From positions 124,001 to 188,000 of the forward strand of contig NZ_JAEUGD010000043.1 of assembly GCF_016775155.1 (NCBI RefSeq): a stretch of DNA of 64,000 bases, written 5' to 3'. The stretch's first letter is position 1. Each line of letters opens with the position of its first letter. Positions 42,913 to 51,647 of the stretch are shown piece by piece. A program made the position numbers and the translations under genes. Origin of the DNA: Fulvivirga marina (GTDB taxonomy: Bacteria; Bacteroidota; Bacteroidia; Cytophagales; Cyclobacteriaceae). The notes under the pieces are model-generated. The model did not search any database. It saw only the letters and a program-made list of their open reading frames with translations, and was not told the origin of the DNA.

Positions 42913-44393
42913 GATTGAGCGGTTTGGTATTGTGGCAGTTGAAATGAGAAAGTAGTACCGTAATTGACTTTACTACTCAGATGAATCGTAGCATTATGAA
43001 TTTCCAGAATTTTTTTAACAATGGCTAGTCCTAATCCCGTGTTGTTATTGTCCAGGCTGATACGCTTATCTCCAATATGATAACGGTCAAATATGAACGG
43101 GATCTGATCTTTGGGTATACCGGGACCGGAGTCAGAAACCCTGATTTCAACGTATTGATCACCCTGACCTACCTCTACTTCTATTTTTCCTCTTTCTGGG
43201 GTGAATTTTAGCGCGTTATCTATCAGGTTTTGTAACACCCGTTCTATTAACCCAACATCTGCAAGTACTAATGTATTGCTCTGGTGTTTGGAGGTTACTA
43301 ACTCAATATTCTTCTGTCGGGCCAAAAGCTGGAATTTTTGACTGATATCGTTAATTAGCTCCTGTATAAAGAAAGGCTCTTTTTTAGGACTGACCTGCTT
43401 AGATTCAAGCTTCGAAAGTTCAAATAACTCATTCACCAGCTTTCTTAGCTTTTCGGTGCTTTCGAGTATGATTTTCAGGTACTTTTCACGGTCCTCTTCA
43501 GAAAGTGTTTTCCGTTTGATTATTAAGGTTTCAATGTAGCCATGTATAACCGCCAGAGGAGTGCGCAGATCATGCGAGACATTGCCAACAAGCTCCCTAC
43601 GCAGGTTTTCCATGGATTTCAAATTTTCAATGTTACCTACAATGGTATCAGCCATTTCATTAAATGCCAGGGCCAGATCATGAATACCTCCTTCTGACCT
43701 AACAGGTATCCGGGCACTCATTTCACCATTTTGAAAGCGCTTGACACTTTGTATTATGCGGTTGATGTTACGGGTGATAAGCCAGATGACCAAAAGCCCA
43801 AGGATCAGTGCTACAAACAAAGTAGTAAAGATTGCTCTGCCGCCGAGGCGTAGAATATAACTGTTCCTCATATATGCTGATACGGAGTCATATTCTTCGC
43901 TTGCCAATACTACGTAAACATATCCCAGGATTTGATCATTCTCCTGTATTGGGGCTGCTGAGAAAACCTTGTGAATGCCGGGGTTTCTTGGGTCGTCACC
44001 AACAATGTACTTTTGGTCTTCAGAGCGGATGAATTGACGAACGGGAGTCAGGTCTACAGCATCCATTTTCACTTTTTTGTATGGGGCCACATACGACAAT
44101 ATTTTGCCTTTTGGATCAAGTATATATACTTCTATACTTGGGTTGATGGCCATCATATGATGCATGATGTCATGCGTTGCGCTTTCCGAAAGCTCTCCAT
44201 TGATAAATGGCTTTACTTCAGTGATGATGTGCTCGGCAATACTTGCATTCAGTGCCTGATTTTTTTCCTGGACATACTTTTCAGCCAGCGTGGCGGTAAT
44301 AAAAATATAAGAGAAGCCGACAATTAGCAAAAGTCCGACTAGGGTGAGGGAGATTTTCCAAAAAAAACCCAGGCTGGTATTTTTAATTTTCAT
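42909..44393 (-). CDS. HAMP sensor histidine kinase
   Basis: 494 residues. TM1 at ~12-32, a periplasmic sensor domain (~33-185), TM2 at ~186-208, HAMP (~208-260), HisKA with the phospho-acceptor His in LVGNVSHDLRTPLAVI (~271), and HATPase_c: N box NLIDNALKFTPE, G1 SDSGPGIPKDQIPFIFDRY, G2 NTGLGLAIVKKIL. It phosphorylates the response regulator encoded just upstream, which overlaps its start by 11 bp. It overlaps the following DM13 lipoprotein gene by 4 bp. The signal may come from the envelope, possibly from the DM13/barrel products themselves; that is inference. Confidence 0.94.
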   Translation of the reverse strand: MKIKNTSLGFFWKISLTLVGLLLIVGFSYIFITATLAEKYVQEKNQALNASIAEHIITEVKPFINGELSESATHDIMHHMMAINPSIEVYILDPKGKILSYVAPYKKVKMDAVDLTPVRQFIRSEDQKYIVGDDPRNPGIHKVFSAAPIQENDQILGYVYVVLASEEYDSVSAYMRNSYILRLGGRAIFTTLFVALILGLLVIWLITRNINRIIQSVKRFQNGEMSARIPVRSEGGIHDLALAFNEMADTIVGNIENLKSMENLRRELVGNVSHDLRTPLAVIHGYIETLIIKRKTLSEEDREKYLKIILESTEKLRKLVNELFELSKLESKQVSPKKEPFFIQELINDISQKFQLLARQKNIELVTSKHQSNTLVLADVGLIERVLQNLIDNALKFTPERGKIEVEVGQGDQYVEIRVSDSGPGIPKDQIPFIFDRYHIGDKRISLDNNNTGLGLAIVKKILEIHNATIHLSSKVNYGTTFSFQLPQYQTAQS

Positions 44394-45108
44394 TTTTAAA
44401 CTGGTTTATTTCGGAAATCTCATCATTGAACCTGTAGCCTATTCCCCAGGTAGTAAGAATGTATTCGGGGTTGTTCAGGTTCTTTTCTACTTTGGCTCGA
44501 AGGCGATTGATGTGAGAGTTTACTGTGTGTTCATAGCCTTCAAATTCATACCCCCAAATGATACTTAGAAGGCGGTCACGTGAATAACTTTTGCCAGGGT
44601 TAGAGGCTAACAGGTAGAGCAGGTCAAATTCTTTTGGAGTAAGGTCAATTCTTTCTCCATCCCGTAGCACCTTCCTTTTGGATTGGTCTATCGTCAATGC
44701 TCCATGCTTGATTATTCGGGTGTCTTCTTTGGGCGTGTTAAGCATTTGTACCCTTCTAAAAATGGCCTTTACCCGAGCAATAAATTCCCTCACACTGAAG
44801 GGTTTGGTTAAATAATCATCTGCACCGGTCTCAAGTCCCAGTATTTTATCAATTTCTTCTGATCGTGCAGTCAGCATCAATATGGGCGTATCAATATCAT
44901 TGGCTCGGAGGTCTCGGCAGATCTCTATACCGTCTTTATCTGGTAACATTAAGTCTAATATAATGAGGTCCAGAACTTCGGTTAGAGCCATTTGGTAACC
45001 TGTATTCCCATTTTGTGCCATTTTTAAATGGCAACCTAAATCGCTTAAATGGATTTCAAGTAAATCCTTTATATGAGCATCATCCTCTATAAGCAGTACC
45101 TTTTTCAT
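44383..45108 (-). CDS. OmpR-family response regulator
   Basis: 241 residues. Receiver domain (1-118): acidic pair EDD at 8-10, phospho-acceptor Asp52 in LIILDLMLPDKDG, the Thr in LMLTARSEE, and Lys in DYLTKPFS. Winged-helix effector domain (~130-232) with DLTPKEFDLLYLLASNPG and the recognition helix YEHTVNSHINRLRAKVE. It binds DNA as a dimer at direct repeats of ~11-bp period. Such a repeat with a -7-like box lies 44 bases upstream of its own start (45152-45185), and a second one precedes the second DM13 cassette. Confidence 0.95.
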   Translation of the reverse strand: MKKVLLIEDDAHIKDLLEIHLSDLGCHLKMAQNGNTGYQMALTEVLDLIILDLMLPDKDGIEICRDLRANDIDTPILMLTARSEEIDKILGLETGADDYLTKPFSVREFIARVKAIFRRVQMLNTPKEDTRIIKHGALTIDQSKRKVLRDGERIDLTPKEFDLLYLLASNPGKSYSRDRLLSIIWGYEFEGYEHTVNSHINRLRAKVEKNLNNPEYILTTWGIGYRFNDEISEINQFKNEN

Positions 45109-45151
45109 GTATGATTATTTCCCTAGATCACAAGCCGGACTTATTCCTTAG

Positions 45152-45185
45152 TAAAGGTATATTTCAGTTATCACAAAAGTATCAC
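45152..45185 (-). promoter_or_regulatory. Direct-repeat operator and -7-like box before the response regulator
   Basis: On the minus strand: GTGATA, 5 bases, GTGATA, 9 bases, then TACCTTTA (7 of 8 to TAnnTTTG). It has the same repeat unit, repeat period (11 bp) and distance to the -7 box as the site at 41340-41373. Confidence 0.72.
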
Positions 45186-45353
45186 GGCAGGGTTTAGTAT
45201 AAATTTAGGGGGTTATAGGATGGGAAAAAGTCAGTTATTTGACGTTTTTATATTATCTGGCTTGTAGCAAGTAAATTATAGTAACAATGAAGCTGATATG
45301 GACGTTGAAAATACATTGGAGAACTAATGCCAACTAATTAAAAATATTGATCA

Positions 45354-46304
45354 ATGAAGACACTTCAATTTAGAAATGGAGATAAAATGCCAGCTTTTGG
45401 CCTTGGTACCTGGAAATCACAACCAGGAGAAGTTTATGCTGCAGTAAAAGAGGCTATAAAAACTGGCTATAGACACATTGACTGTGCACCTATTTATGGA
45501 AACGAAAAGGAAGTCGGAGATGCATTGGTAGAATGCTTTGATGAGGGTATCGTTAAGCGTGAAGACTTGTGGATAACTTCGAAGCTATGGAATGATGCTC
45601 ATGGCACTGAAGATGTTGAGCCAGCTTTAAAGAAAACCCTTGCTGATTTGCAGGTTGAATACCTTGATCTTTTTCTTATCCACTGGCCGGTGGCTCTAAA
45701 AAAGGGGGTGTCTATGGCTGAGAAAGCAAGTGATTTCTTTTCACTTAATGAGATTCCACTATCAGTAACCTGGAGAGCTATGGAAGCTGTGCAGGAAAAA
45801 GGTTTGACTACGCATATTGGTGTTTCAAATTTTAGTATTGATAAATTGAAGTCGCTCTCAGTAGAGTGTAAAATCAAGCCTGAAATGAACCAAATTGAGA
45901 TGCATCCATATTTGCAACAGCAAGAGATGGTTGATTTTTGTAAAGAAGAAGGCATACTTCTCACAGCTTACTCTCCTCTTGGTTCTAAAGACCGGCCAGC
46001 TTTGCTTAAAGCTGATGATGAGCCCTTACTTCTTGAAGACCCTACGATTACAAGAATTGCACAAGACAATGGCATAACTCCTGCCCAGGTATTGATTGCC
46101 TGGTCACTAAGCCGAAATATAGCCGTAATCCCTAAGTCGGTAAGCCCAGACCGTATCAGACAGAACTACAAGGCAGCCGCTATTGAACTAGGTCCTCAAG
46201 AAATGGAGGAGATTGCTGAGCTTGATCGTGGGTTGCGTTATGTAACAGGTAATTTTTGGGTGGTTGACGAAGGTCCGTACACCCTGGAGAACCTTTGGGA
46301 TTAA
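45354..46304 (+). CDS. Aldo/keto reductase
   Basis: 316 residues, full length. NADPH-dependent reduction of aldehydes and ketones, TIM-barrel fold. Visible elements: GYRHIDCAPIYGNEKEVG with catalytic Asp and Tyr (~44-50), WITSKLWN with the catalytic Lys, DLFLIHWP with the catalytic His (~105), and the cofactor-binding VIPKSVSPDRIRQN near the C-terminus. Closest in type to eukaryotic-like aldehyde/aldose reductases (AKR1/AKR-like). Divergent from the two-component system, with a 245-bp intergenic region. The natural substrate cannot be read from the sequence. Confidence 0.93.
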   Translation: MKTLQFRNGDKMPAFGLGTWKSQPGEVYAAVKEAIKTGYRHIDCAPIYGNEKEVGDALVECFDEGIVKREDLWITSKLWNDAHGTEDVEPALKKTLADLQVEYLDLFLIHWPVALKKGVSMAEKASDFFSLNEIPLSVTWRAMEAVQEKGLTTHIGVSNFSIDKLKSLSVECKIKPEMNQIEMHPYLQQQEMVDFCKEEGILLTAYSPLGSKDRPALLKADDEPLLLEDPTITRIAQDNGITPAQVLIAWSLSRNIAVIPKSVSPDRIRQNYKAAAIELGPQEMEEIAELDRGLRYVTGNFWVVDEGPYTLENLWD

Positions 46305-46406
46305 GGTCTCTGTTGCTCAAGCCAGGAGTTGAATATGGGTGCTTAAGGATGGTGTAAGCTGATTCCGTTTAGCAGAACTTAATCCGGGCTTTTGCCGTTT
46401 TTTTTC

Positions 46407-46414
46407 TAAATTTG
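46407..46414 (+). promoter_or_regulatory. -7 box (TAAATTTG) of the 161-residue protein gene
   Basis: Exact TAnnTTTG match only 6 bases before the ATG, so the transcript would be nearly leaderless if this is the true promoter. Confidence 0.35.
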
Positions 46415-46419
46415 TTATT

Positions 46420-46905
46420 ATGCTAGTACCATTTGAAAACATGCCCGATGATGCCAGAGTATGGATATACCAGGCGAATCGAAAATTGGCAAATACCGAA
46501 GTAGTCAGTGTTAATGATGCAGGGGTAAATTTTTTTGAGGAATGGGCCGCTCATGGAGCTCCTCTGAAAAGCTCTTTTAAAATATTTCATAACCAATTTT
46601 TAGTGATCAGTGCTGATGAAAATTTTAACAAAGCCAGTGGTTGTTCTATTGACAGCTCAGTAGGCTTTGTGAAGCAAATAGAGCAGCAGTTAGGCATCAA
46701 CTTTTTTGATCGCACTAAAATTGCCTTTATATTTAATGAAGAAGTATATCTTGAATCTCTCAGTAACTTAAAAACCAGTGTGGCGGAAGGAAAGATTGAT
46801 GAAAGTACGCTTACTTTTAATAATCTAGTGTCCAATAAAAGTGAACTGGAAACTTCATGGATAGTTCCGGCCAAGTCTACATGGTTAGGTAGGTACTTCA
46901 GTTAA
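46420..46905 (+). CDS. Conserved Bacteroidota protein of unknown function (161 aa)
   Basis: 161 residues, soluble, no signal peptide. It starts MLVPFENMPDDARVWIYQANRKL and ends SWIVPAKSTWLGRYF. Homologs are often labelled ABC transporter ATPase in databases, but there is no Walker A, Walker B or ABC signature here, so that label is not supported. A conserved family of Bacteroidota; function unknown. It is 88 bp upstream of the PorE-like gene. Confidence 0.75.
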   Translation: MLVPFENMPDDARVWIYQANRKLANTEVVSVNDAGVNFFEEWAAHGAPLKSSFKIFHNQFLVISADENFNKASGCSIDSSVGFVKQIEQQLGINFFDRTKIAFIFNEEVYLESLSNLKTSVAEGKIDESTLTFNNLVSNKSELETSWIVPAKSTWLGRYFS

Positions 46906-46992
46906 ACTGCACGCCAACAACATAATATTTATACTCGTCGTTATACGATTGAGGAGTAATAATTATAAATTTAGGCAAAGGAATATTAAAAT

Positions 46993-48999
46993 ATGAATGC
47001 GACGTTAAAAATTTCGATAGCCTTTCTGGCGCTTATTCTGCTTTCGTGTAGTGCTGAGAAAAAGGCATCAAAAACTTTTGATCGCGGTCAGTTTCAGTCT
47101 ACTATTGAGCTTTATGAAGGGGTACTAAAAAAGGATCCAAATAATGCGGAAGCTAACTTTTATATAGCAGAGTCTTACCGACAATCCAACAGATTGCAAG
47201 AGGCGGTACCTTACTACAAAAAGGCACTAGATAGAGGTATGAAGAATGACTCTATCCGATTGTTCTATGCGTTTGCTCTAAAGTCAAATGGTGATTATGA
47301 TCAAGCGAAAAAGGAGCTTGATCAGCACTTGAAGTTGGTTAAAGATGAGGAATACCAAAAAAGAGGACAGGAGGAATATGATAACCTCAATAATTTGCAG
47401 CAGGTGAGGGCTAAGAAAAATTACTATAGAGTAAAGAACCTTGATGATATCAACACACCTGCAGCTGAGTATGCTCCTGTATATAATGATGGAGAGCTTT
47501 ATTTTACCTCTTCACGAGGTGATAGCAAAATATATAAGGCCACAGGTACTCCGTTCACTAACATATATAAAGTAAAGACCAAAGGAGCGAGGATTGATAC
47601 AGCTACTATAAAAGAACTCGATGAACTTATCAATAACTATAATATCAATGAGGGGGCGGTGACATTTAGCCCTGATGGAAAAACCATGATTTTTGCACGT
47701 GGGAATTCAGGAAAGAAGAAGGGGACAGCTGATGTTAATTTATATATTTCAAGTAATCGTCGTGATGGGTGGACGGAGCCAAGAATGCTGAATATTAATA
47801 ATCCTGGTTACTGGGATTCAACCCCAACCTTTAGCAGAGATGGTAAAACACTCTATTTCGCATCAAACAGACCTGGGGGCTATGGTGGTACGGATATATA
47901 TTCTGCCAAAAGAAATTCAAGAGGACGTTTTTATAAGGTTACAAACCTAGGGTCTGAGATAAATACCACAGGCAATGAAATGTTCCCATACATTTCTGAT
48001 GATGGCTTTATGTACTTTTCCAGTGATGGGCATGCCGGTTTTGGAGGGCTGGATCTGTTGGTGGCTAAGCGTAGAAACGGAAGGATTGAAATTGAAAATC
48101 TTGGTGAGCCAATGAATACTAATGCGGATGACTTTGGCATGTATTTGTTTAAGGCAGATAGAGGTTTTTTTACATCAAACAGAGTTGGAGGAGAAGGAGA
48201 TGATGATATTTATACTTTCGTCAATGAAGACCCTGATCTTAAAATTGTCAATTATTACCTGCAGGGTGTTACTATGACCCGTGACGATAATGATAAGCAT
48301 ATAATTCTGCCTCGGGTAGAAGTAAAACTCCTTGACCATCAAGGAGAAGTGTTGGATGAAACTGTTACAGAAGACGACGGTAAATTTCTGTTTAGGGTTT
48401 ATGAGCATGAGCGCTACAACCTTGTTGGGGAGAAAAAAGGAGGTAAAGATCGATACCTTATAACCCGGGCTCAATTTACTACCGTAGGAAAGAGTGTAGA
48501 CCGTGATACGCTGAAGCAGCTTGTTACGGATGTAAAATACGATACTTTACTTGTTCTGGAGAAAATTGAGAAGAACAAAATTTTCGTGCTTGAGAACATT
48601 TATTATGATCTTGATAAGTCGGACATCAGGGAGGATGCTGCAAGCGAACTGGATAAGCTTGTAACTATTCTGGAAGATAATCCGGAGTTAAAGATAGAAT
48701 TAAGTTCGCATACCGATGACCGGGCTGATGATAGTTATAACATGAAGCTTTCGCAGCGAAGGGCCAAGTCAGCAGTGGATTATATAATTTCCCAGGGTAT
48801 TTCGGCCAATAGATTGACTGCTAAAGGGTATGGTGAGTCTAAGTTGATCATACCTAATGCCAAAACTGAAGAGGAACATCAGGTGAACAGGCGTACAGAG
48901 TTTAAGATACTTGAAGTAGGGGAGAAAAAGCCGTCTACCGATGATAATAATGAGTTCGATGAGGACCGCTTTTTTGATGATGACGATTCAGGCCAGTAA
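46993..48999 (+). CDS. PorE-like TPR/PD40/OmpA envelope lipoprotein
   Basis: 668 residues. Lipobox near LILLSCSA (Cys ~19). TPR repeats at ~25-115. A WD40-like PD40 beta-propeller covers ~150-400 (SPDGKTMIFARG; SRDGKTLYFASNRPGGYGG; FMYFSSDGHAGFGGLDL). A carboxypeptidase regulatory-like domain (~435-500; DETVTEDDGKFLFRVYEHER) and an OmpA peptidoglycan-binding domain (~535-645; LSSHTDDRADDSYNMKLSQR) complete it. This order equals PorE of the type IX secretion system, which links the Por machinery to peptidoglycan. Bacteroidota carry several OmpA/PD40 paralogs, so PorE identity is probable rather than proved. Confidence 0.88.
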   Translation: MNATLKISIAFLALILLSCSAEKKASKTFDRGQFQSTIELYEGVLKKDPNNAEANFYIAESYRQSNRLQEAVPYYKKALDRGMKNDSIRLFYAFALKSNGDYDQAKKELDQHLKLVKDEEYQKRGQEEYDNLNNLQQVRAKKNYYRVKNLDDINTPAAEYAPVYNDGELYFTSSRGDSKIYKATGTPFTNIYKVKTKGARIDTATIKELDELINNYNINEGAVTFSPDGKTMIFARGNSGKKKGTADVNLYISSNRRDGWTEPRMLNINNPGYWDSTPTFSRDGKTLYFASNRPGGYGGTDIYSAKRNSRGRFYKVTNLGSEINTTGNEMFPYISDDGFMYFSSDGHAGFGGLDLLVAKRRNGRIEIENLGEPMNTNADDFGMYLFKADRGFFTSNRVGGEGDDDIYTFVNEDPDLKIVNYYLQGVTMTRDDNDKHIILPRVEVKLLDHQGEVLDETVTEDDGKFLFRVYEHERYNLVGEKKGGKDRYLITRAQFTTVGKSVDRDTLKQLVTDVKYDTLLVLEKIEKNKIFVLENIYYDLDKSDIREDAASELDKLVTILEDNPELKIELSSHTDDRADDSYNMKLSQRRAKSAVDYIISQGISANRLTAKGYGESKLIIPNAKTEEEHQVNRRTEFKILEVGEKKPSTDDNNEFDEDRFFDDDDSGQ

Positions 49000-49021
49000 A
49001 ATAGAAAATCTAGCTTAGAAG

Positions 49022-49067
49022 CTGCTTCAGAAATTAATTATCTCATAATTTCTGAAGCAGTTTTTTT
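49022..49067 (+). terminator. Intrinsic terminator after the PorE-like gene
   Basis: Stem CTGCTTCAGAAATTA / TAATTTCTGAAGCAG (15 bp), 9-base loop, then seven T. Confidence 0.9.
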
Positions 49068-49078
49068 ATTGACCCCTA

Positions 49079-49468
49079 TTAAACTTCAACGGCTTTGTTT
49101 CTGACCGCCAAAGCTTCAAGGCCAAACCAAAGAAGATAAGCTATAATAAAAATCAGGAAGCCGTACATGGATGAGATCATAGAGACTTTTAGTCCACCGG
49201 CAAGCATGGCAGGAGATACTTCTCCCATCTGTTGAATAGCTGAGAAAGCCTGATAAAGTCCTATCAGTTGTCCAAGTATGCCAATAATCAGCCCAAATAA
49301 GCCAGTGCTTTTAATATAACCCAATCTTGATTTCATAATCAGAGGGTCATAGCTTTTGCCTGATAATAAATAGATGGCATTGGCTACCGCCAGAGTGAAA
49401 ATTACCAAAAGGACCAATGTAAGTATGCCCATAAATGCGGGACCACCTTCAAAAAATAGTTTTGTCAT
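49079..49468 (-). CDS. MotA/TolQ/ExbB-type membrane protein (orphan)
   Basis: 129 residues from the ATG at 49468; a longer frame reaching 49504 adds an unlikely polar N-terminus. Three transmembrane helices with the TolQ/ExbB-type LGYIKSTGLFGLIIGILGQLIGLYQAF and ALKVSMISSMYGFLIFIIAYLLWFGL-like segments (here GGLKVSMISSMYGFL). Complete ExbB/TolQ proteins are ~220 residues; this one lacks the long cytoplasmic loop. No ExbD/TolR partner is adjacent, so whether it forms a proton channel is doubtful. Short stand-alone forms are known in Bacteroidota. Divergent from the LytTR gene. Confidence 0.75.
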   Translation of the reverse strand: MTKLFFEGGPAFMGILTLVLLVIFTLAVANAIYLLSGKSYDPLIMKSRLGYIKSTGLFGLIIGILGQLIGLYQAFSAIQQMGEVSPAMLAGGLKVSMISSMYGFLIFIIAYLLWFGLEALAVRNKAVEV

Positions 49469-49608
49469 GATAGTTAAATTTAATTGATTAATTATACAGT
49501 TCAAAGCTAGGTTGGGTAGCTACAGTTGGCAATGTCAAATCCGGCTGTAAACCTGTAATCCGTCGATTAAATTGCTCTGATTATCATTAAAAGGGGATAT
49601 TCGCCACT

Positions 49609-50373
49609 ATGAAAAGTTATGTACACATCATGTTTTGGCTCACAACGCTGATCTTACTATCAGTGGTTTTTGCCCCTTATTATTCTTCATTTGAGGAGAG
49701 TTTTTACTTTGTCTCCATGCTTATGCCAGTAGTTACTGGCACCTGTTATTTTTTTAATTACTACTTGGTACCAAAGTTTCTACTTAAAAGAAAGTATGGA
49801 GTATTTGTGCTCTACTCCATATACATGCTTGTGGCCTCATTGTACCTTGAAATGGTTGTGATCATGCTTGCATTCATTTTTCTTGCGGAGTATTCATATA
49901 ACAATATGAGTCCGGTATCTTCAGATGTTTTTGTACTGGCTATTACACTTTACTTTGTGGTTTTTCTGTTCTCATTCATATTACTGATTCGTCGAACCTT
50001 CAGTAAAGAGAGAGATATTGATAGCCTTAAGGAAGAAAAGCAAAAGTATGAGGTGGGGCAGTTTACAGTACGCTCTGAGCGACAACTGAAATCGCTGGCC
50101 TATGATGAGGTAATCTATATCGAAAGTCTTAGTGATTATGTGAAAATACATCGGCGCACTGGGGCCAGTGTTGTTACCAAAGAGAAAATCAGTAAGCTTG
50201 AAGAACGTCTGCCTGAAATGTTTATCCGTATCCACCGGTCATTTATTGTCAACAAAAATGGAGTGACAGCCTATAGCAAGGAGGAGGTTAGCATCGGAGA
50301 AAATCAATTACCCATTAGCAGAACGTATAAAAATGCTGCCTGGGGTAAGCTGAATGGAGACTTAACCATTTAG
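49609..50373 (+). CDS. Membrane-bound LytTR transcriptional regulator
   Basis: 254 residues. Four transmembrane helices fill residues 5-130. A short coiled linker leads to a LytTR DNA-binding domain (~155-254): LAYDEVIYIESLSDYVKIHRR, KISKLEERLP, and FIRIHRSFIVN are family hallmarks. No receiver domain is present, so it does not act as a normal response regulator; the membrane part probably senses the signal directly. LytTR proteins bind direct repeats as dimers. Its target is unknown; the divergent neighbour is the MotA/TolQ-type gene. Confidence 0.88.
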   Translation: MKSYVHIMFWLTTLILLSVVFAPYYSSFEESFYFVSMLMPVVTGTCYFFNYYLVPKFLLKRKYGVFVLYSIYMLVASLYLEMVVIMLAFIFLAEYSYNNMSPVSSDVFVLAITLYFVVFLFSFILLIRRTFSKERDIDSLKEEKQKYEVGQFTVRSERQLKSLAYDEVIYIESLSDYVKIHRRTGASVVTKEKISKLEERLPEMFIRIHRSFIVNKNGVTAYSKEEVSIGENQLPISRTYKNAAWGKLNGDLTI

Positions 50374-50440
50374 GTGAGTGTGCCCCAGACTGATTTTAAT
50401 TTGATGTGGCTTTAATCCGTCTAACTCTCATCACTTTTCT

Positions 50441-50448
50441 TATTTTTG
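50441..50448 (+). promoter_or_regulatory. -7 box (TATTTTTG) of purM
   Basis: Exact TAnnTTTG match 27 bases upstream of the purM ATG. No clear -33 element. Confidence 0.4.
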
Positions 50449-50475
50449 TAGCTCTTCATTCTTTAAATTACAACT

Positions 50476-51642
50476 ATGAGCGAGCGCTACGCACAACGTG
50501 GAGTATCAGCATCTAAAGAAGATGTTCACAATGCCATCAAGAATATTGATAAAGGGCTTTACCCTCAAGCCTTCTGTAAAATAGTAGAAGACTACATAGC
50601 CAATGATCCTGAGTATTGCAATATCATGCATGCTGATGGTGCCGGAACCAAGTCATCCCTGGCTTATATCTATTGGAAGGAAACAGGAGATATGTCCGTT
50701 TGGAAAGGTATAGCTCAAGATGCCATCATCATGAATATTGATGACCTGATCTGTGTTGGCGCATTGGATAATATATTGTTGTCCTCAACCATTGGACGTA
50801 ATAAAAATCTCATTCCCGGGGAAGTAATAGCGGCCCTTATCAACGGAACTGAGGAAGTGCTGCAGATGCTCAGGGATAATGGTGTCAACATCATTAGCAC
50901 TGGTGGTGAGACCGCTGACCTGGGTGATTTGGTAAGAACAGTAGTTGTTGATAGTACCGTTACTGCCAGAATGAAGAGAAAGGATGTGATCAGTAATGAT
51001 CATATTGAGGCCGGAGATGTAATTGTTGGCCTGGCTTCTTATGGGCAGGCCAGTTATGAAACAGAATATAACGGAGGTATGGGCAGCAATGGCCTTACTT
51101 CAGCCCGTCATGATGTGTTCAATAAGATCTATGCAGAAACATATCCGGAAAGTTTTGACCCGGATGTGCCCATGGATCTTGTATTTTCAGGAGGGTATAA
51201 ACTAACCGATACCGTAGATGATGCCCCTGTAAATGTGGGTAAACTGGTGTTGTCACCAACACGTACCTATGCTCCGGTGATGGCAGAGGTATTTAAAAAC
51301 TATCGTCAGCATATACACGGAATGGTACATTGCAGTGGTGGAGCTCAGACCAAGGTGCTTCATTTTGTTGATAATTTGCACATAATTAAAGATAATCTGT
51401 TTGCAGTGCCGCCTTTGTTCCGCATCATACATGAGGAAAGTGGTACGGATTGGAAAGAAATGTATAAGGTGTTTAATATGGGTCATCGAATGGAAATTTA
51501 CCTGAAGGAGGAGCATGCTGCGGACATTATTTCCATTTCTAAAAGCTTTGGTATTGATGCACAGATCATTGGTCGTGTGGAAGCTTCAGAGAAAAAGCAG
51601 GTGACTATTCAGAGTCCAAAAGGAGAATTCATTTATAATTAA
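50476..51642 (+). CDS. purM: Phosphoribosylformylglycinamidine cyclo-ligase (AIR synthetase)
   Basis: 388 residues, the longer Bacteroidota form. Converts FGAM to AIR with ATP, step five of purine synthesis. It begins ERYAQRGVSASKEDV, the PurM glycine/ATP-binding signature, and has HADGAGTKSSLAY, IDDLICVGALDNILLSSTIGRN, ISTGGETADL and ASYGQASYE (nucleotide and substrate sites). MVHCSGGAQTKVLHF and FNMGHRMEIYL mark the C-terminal PurM half. Stand-alone with respect to the other pur genes; the M1 peptidase gene starts 6 bases after its stop, so the two are co-transcribed. Confidence 0.94.
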   Translation: MSERYAQRGVSASKEDVHNAIKNIDKGLYPQAFCKIVEDYIANDPEYCNIMHADGAGTKSSLAYIYWKETGDMSVWKGIAQDAIIMNIDDLICVGALDNILLSSTIGRNKNLIPGEVIAALINGTEEVLQMLRDNGVNIISTGGETADLGDLVRTVVVDSTVTARMKRKDVISNDHIEAGDVIVGLASYGQASYETEYNGGMGSNGLTSARHDVFNKIYAETYPESFDPDVPMDLVFSGGYKLTDTVDDAPVNVGKLVLSPTRTYAPVMAEVFKNYRQHIHGMVHCSGGAQTKVLHFVDNLHIIKDNLFAVPPLFRIIHEESGTDWKEMYKVFNMGHRMEIYLKEEHAADIISISKSFGIDAQIIGRVEASEKKQVTIQSPKGEFIYN

Positions 51643-51647
51643 AAGAT

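Noticed and set aside
46420-46905. Label ABC transporter ATPase
   Set aside because: No Walker A, Walker B or ABC signature in the sequence; the label appears to be a database error.
49469-49504. Upstream start of the MotA/TolQ-like protein
   Set aside because: It adds a polar 12-residue stretch before a standard ExbB-type start; the ATG at 49468 fits better.
49495-49527. TACAGTT repeated 26 bp apart as a LytTR binding site
   Set aside because: Spacing does not match the usual ~21-22 bp for LytTR repeats and the second half-site differs.
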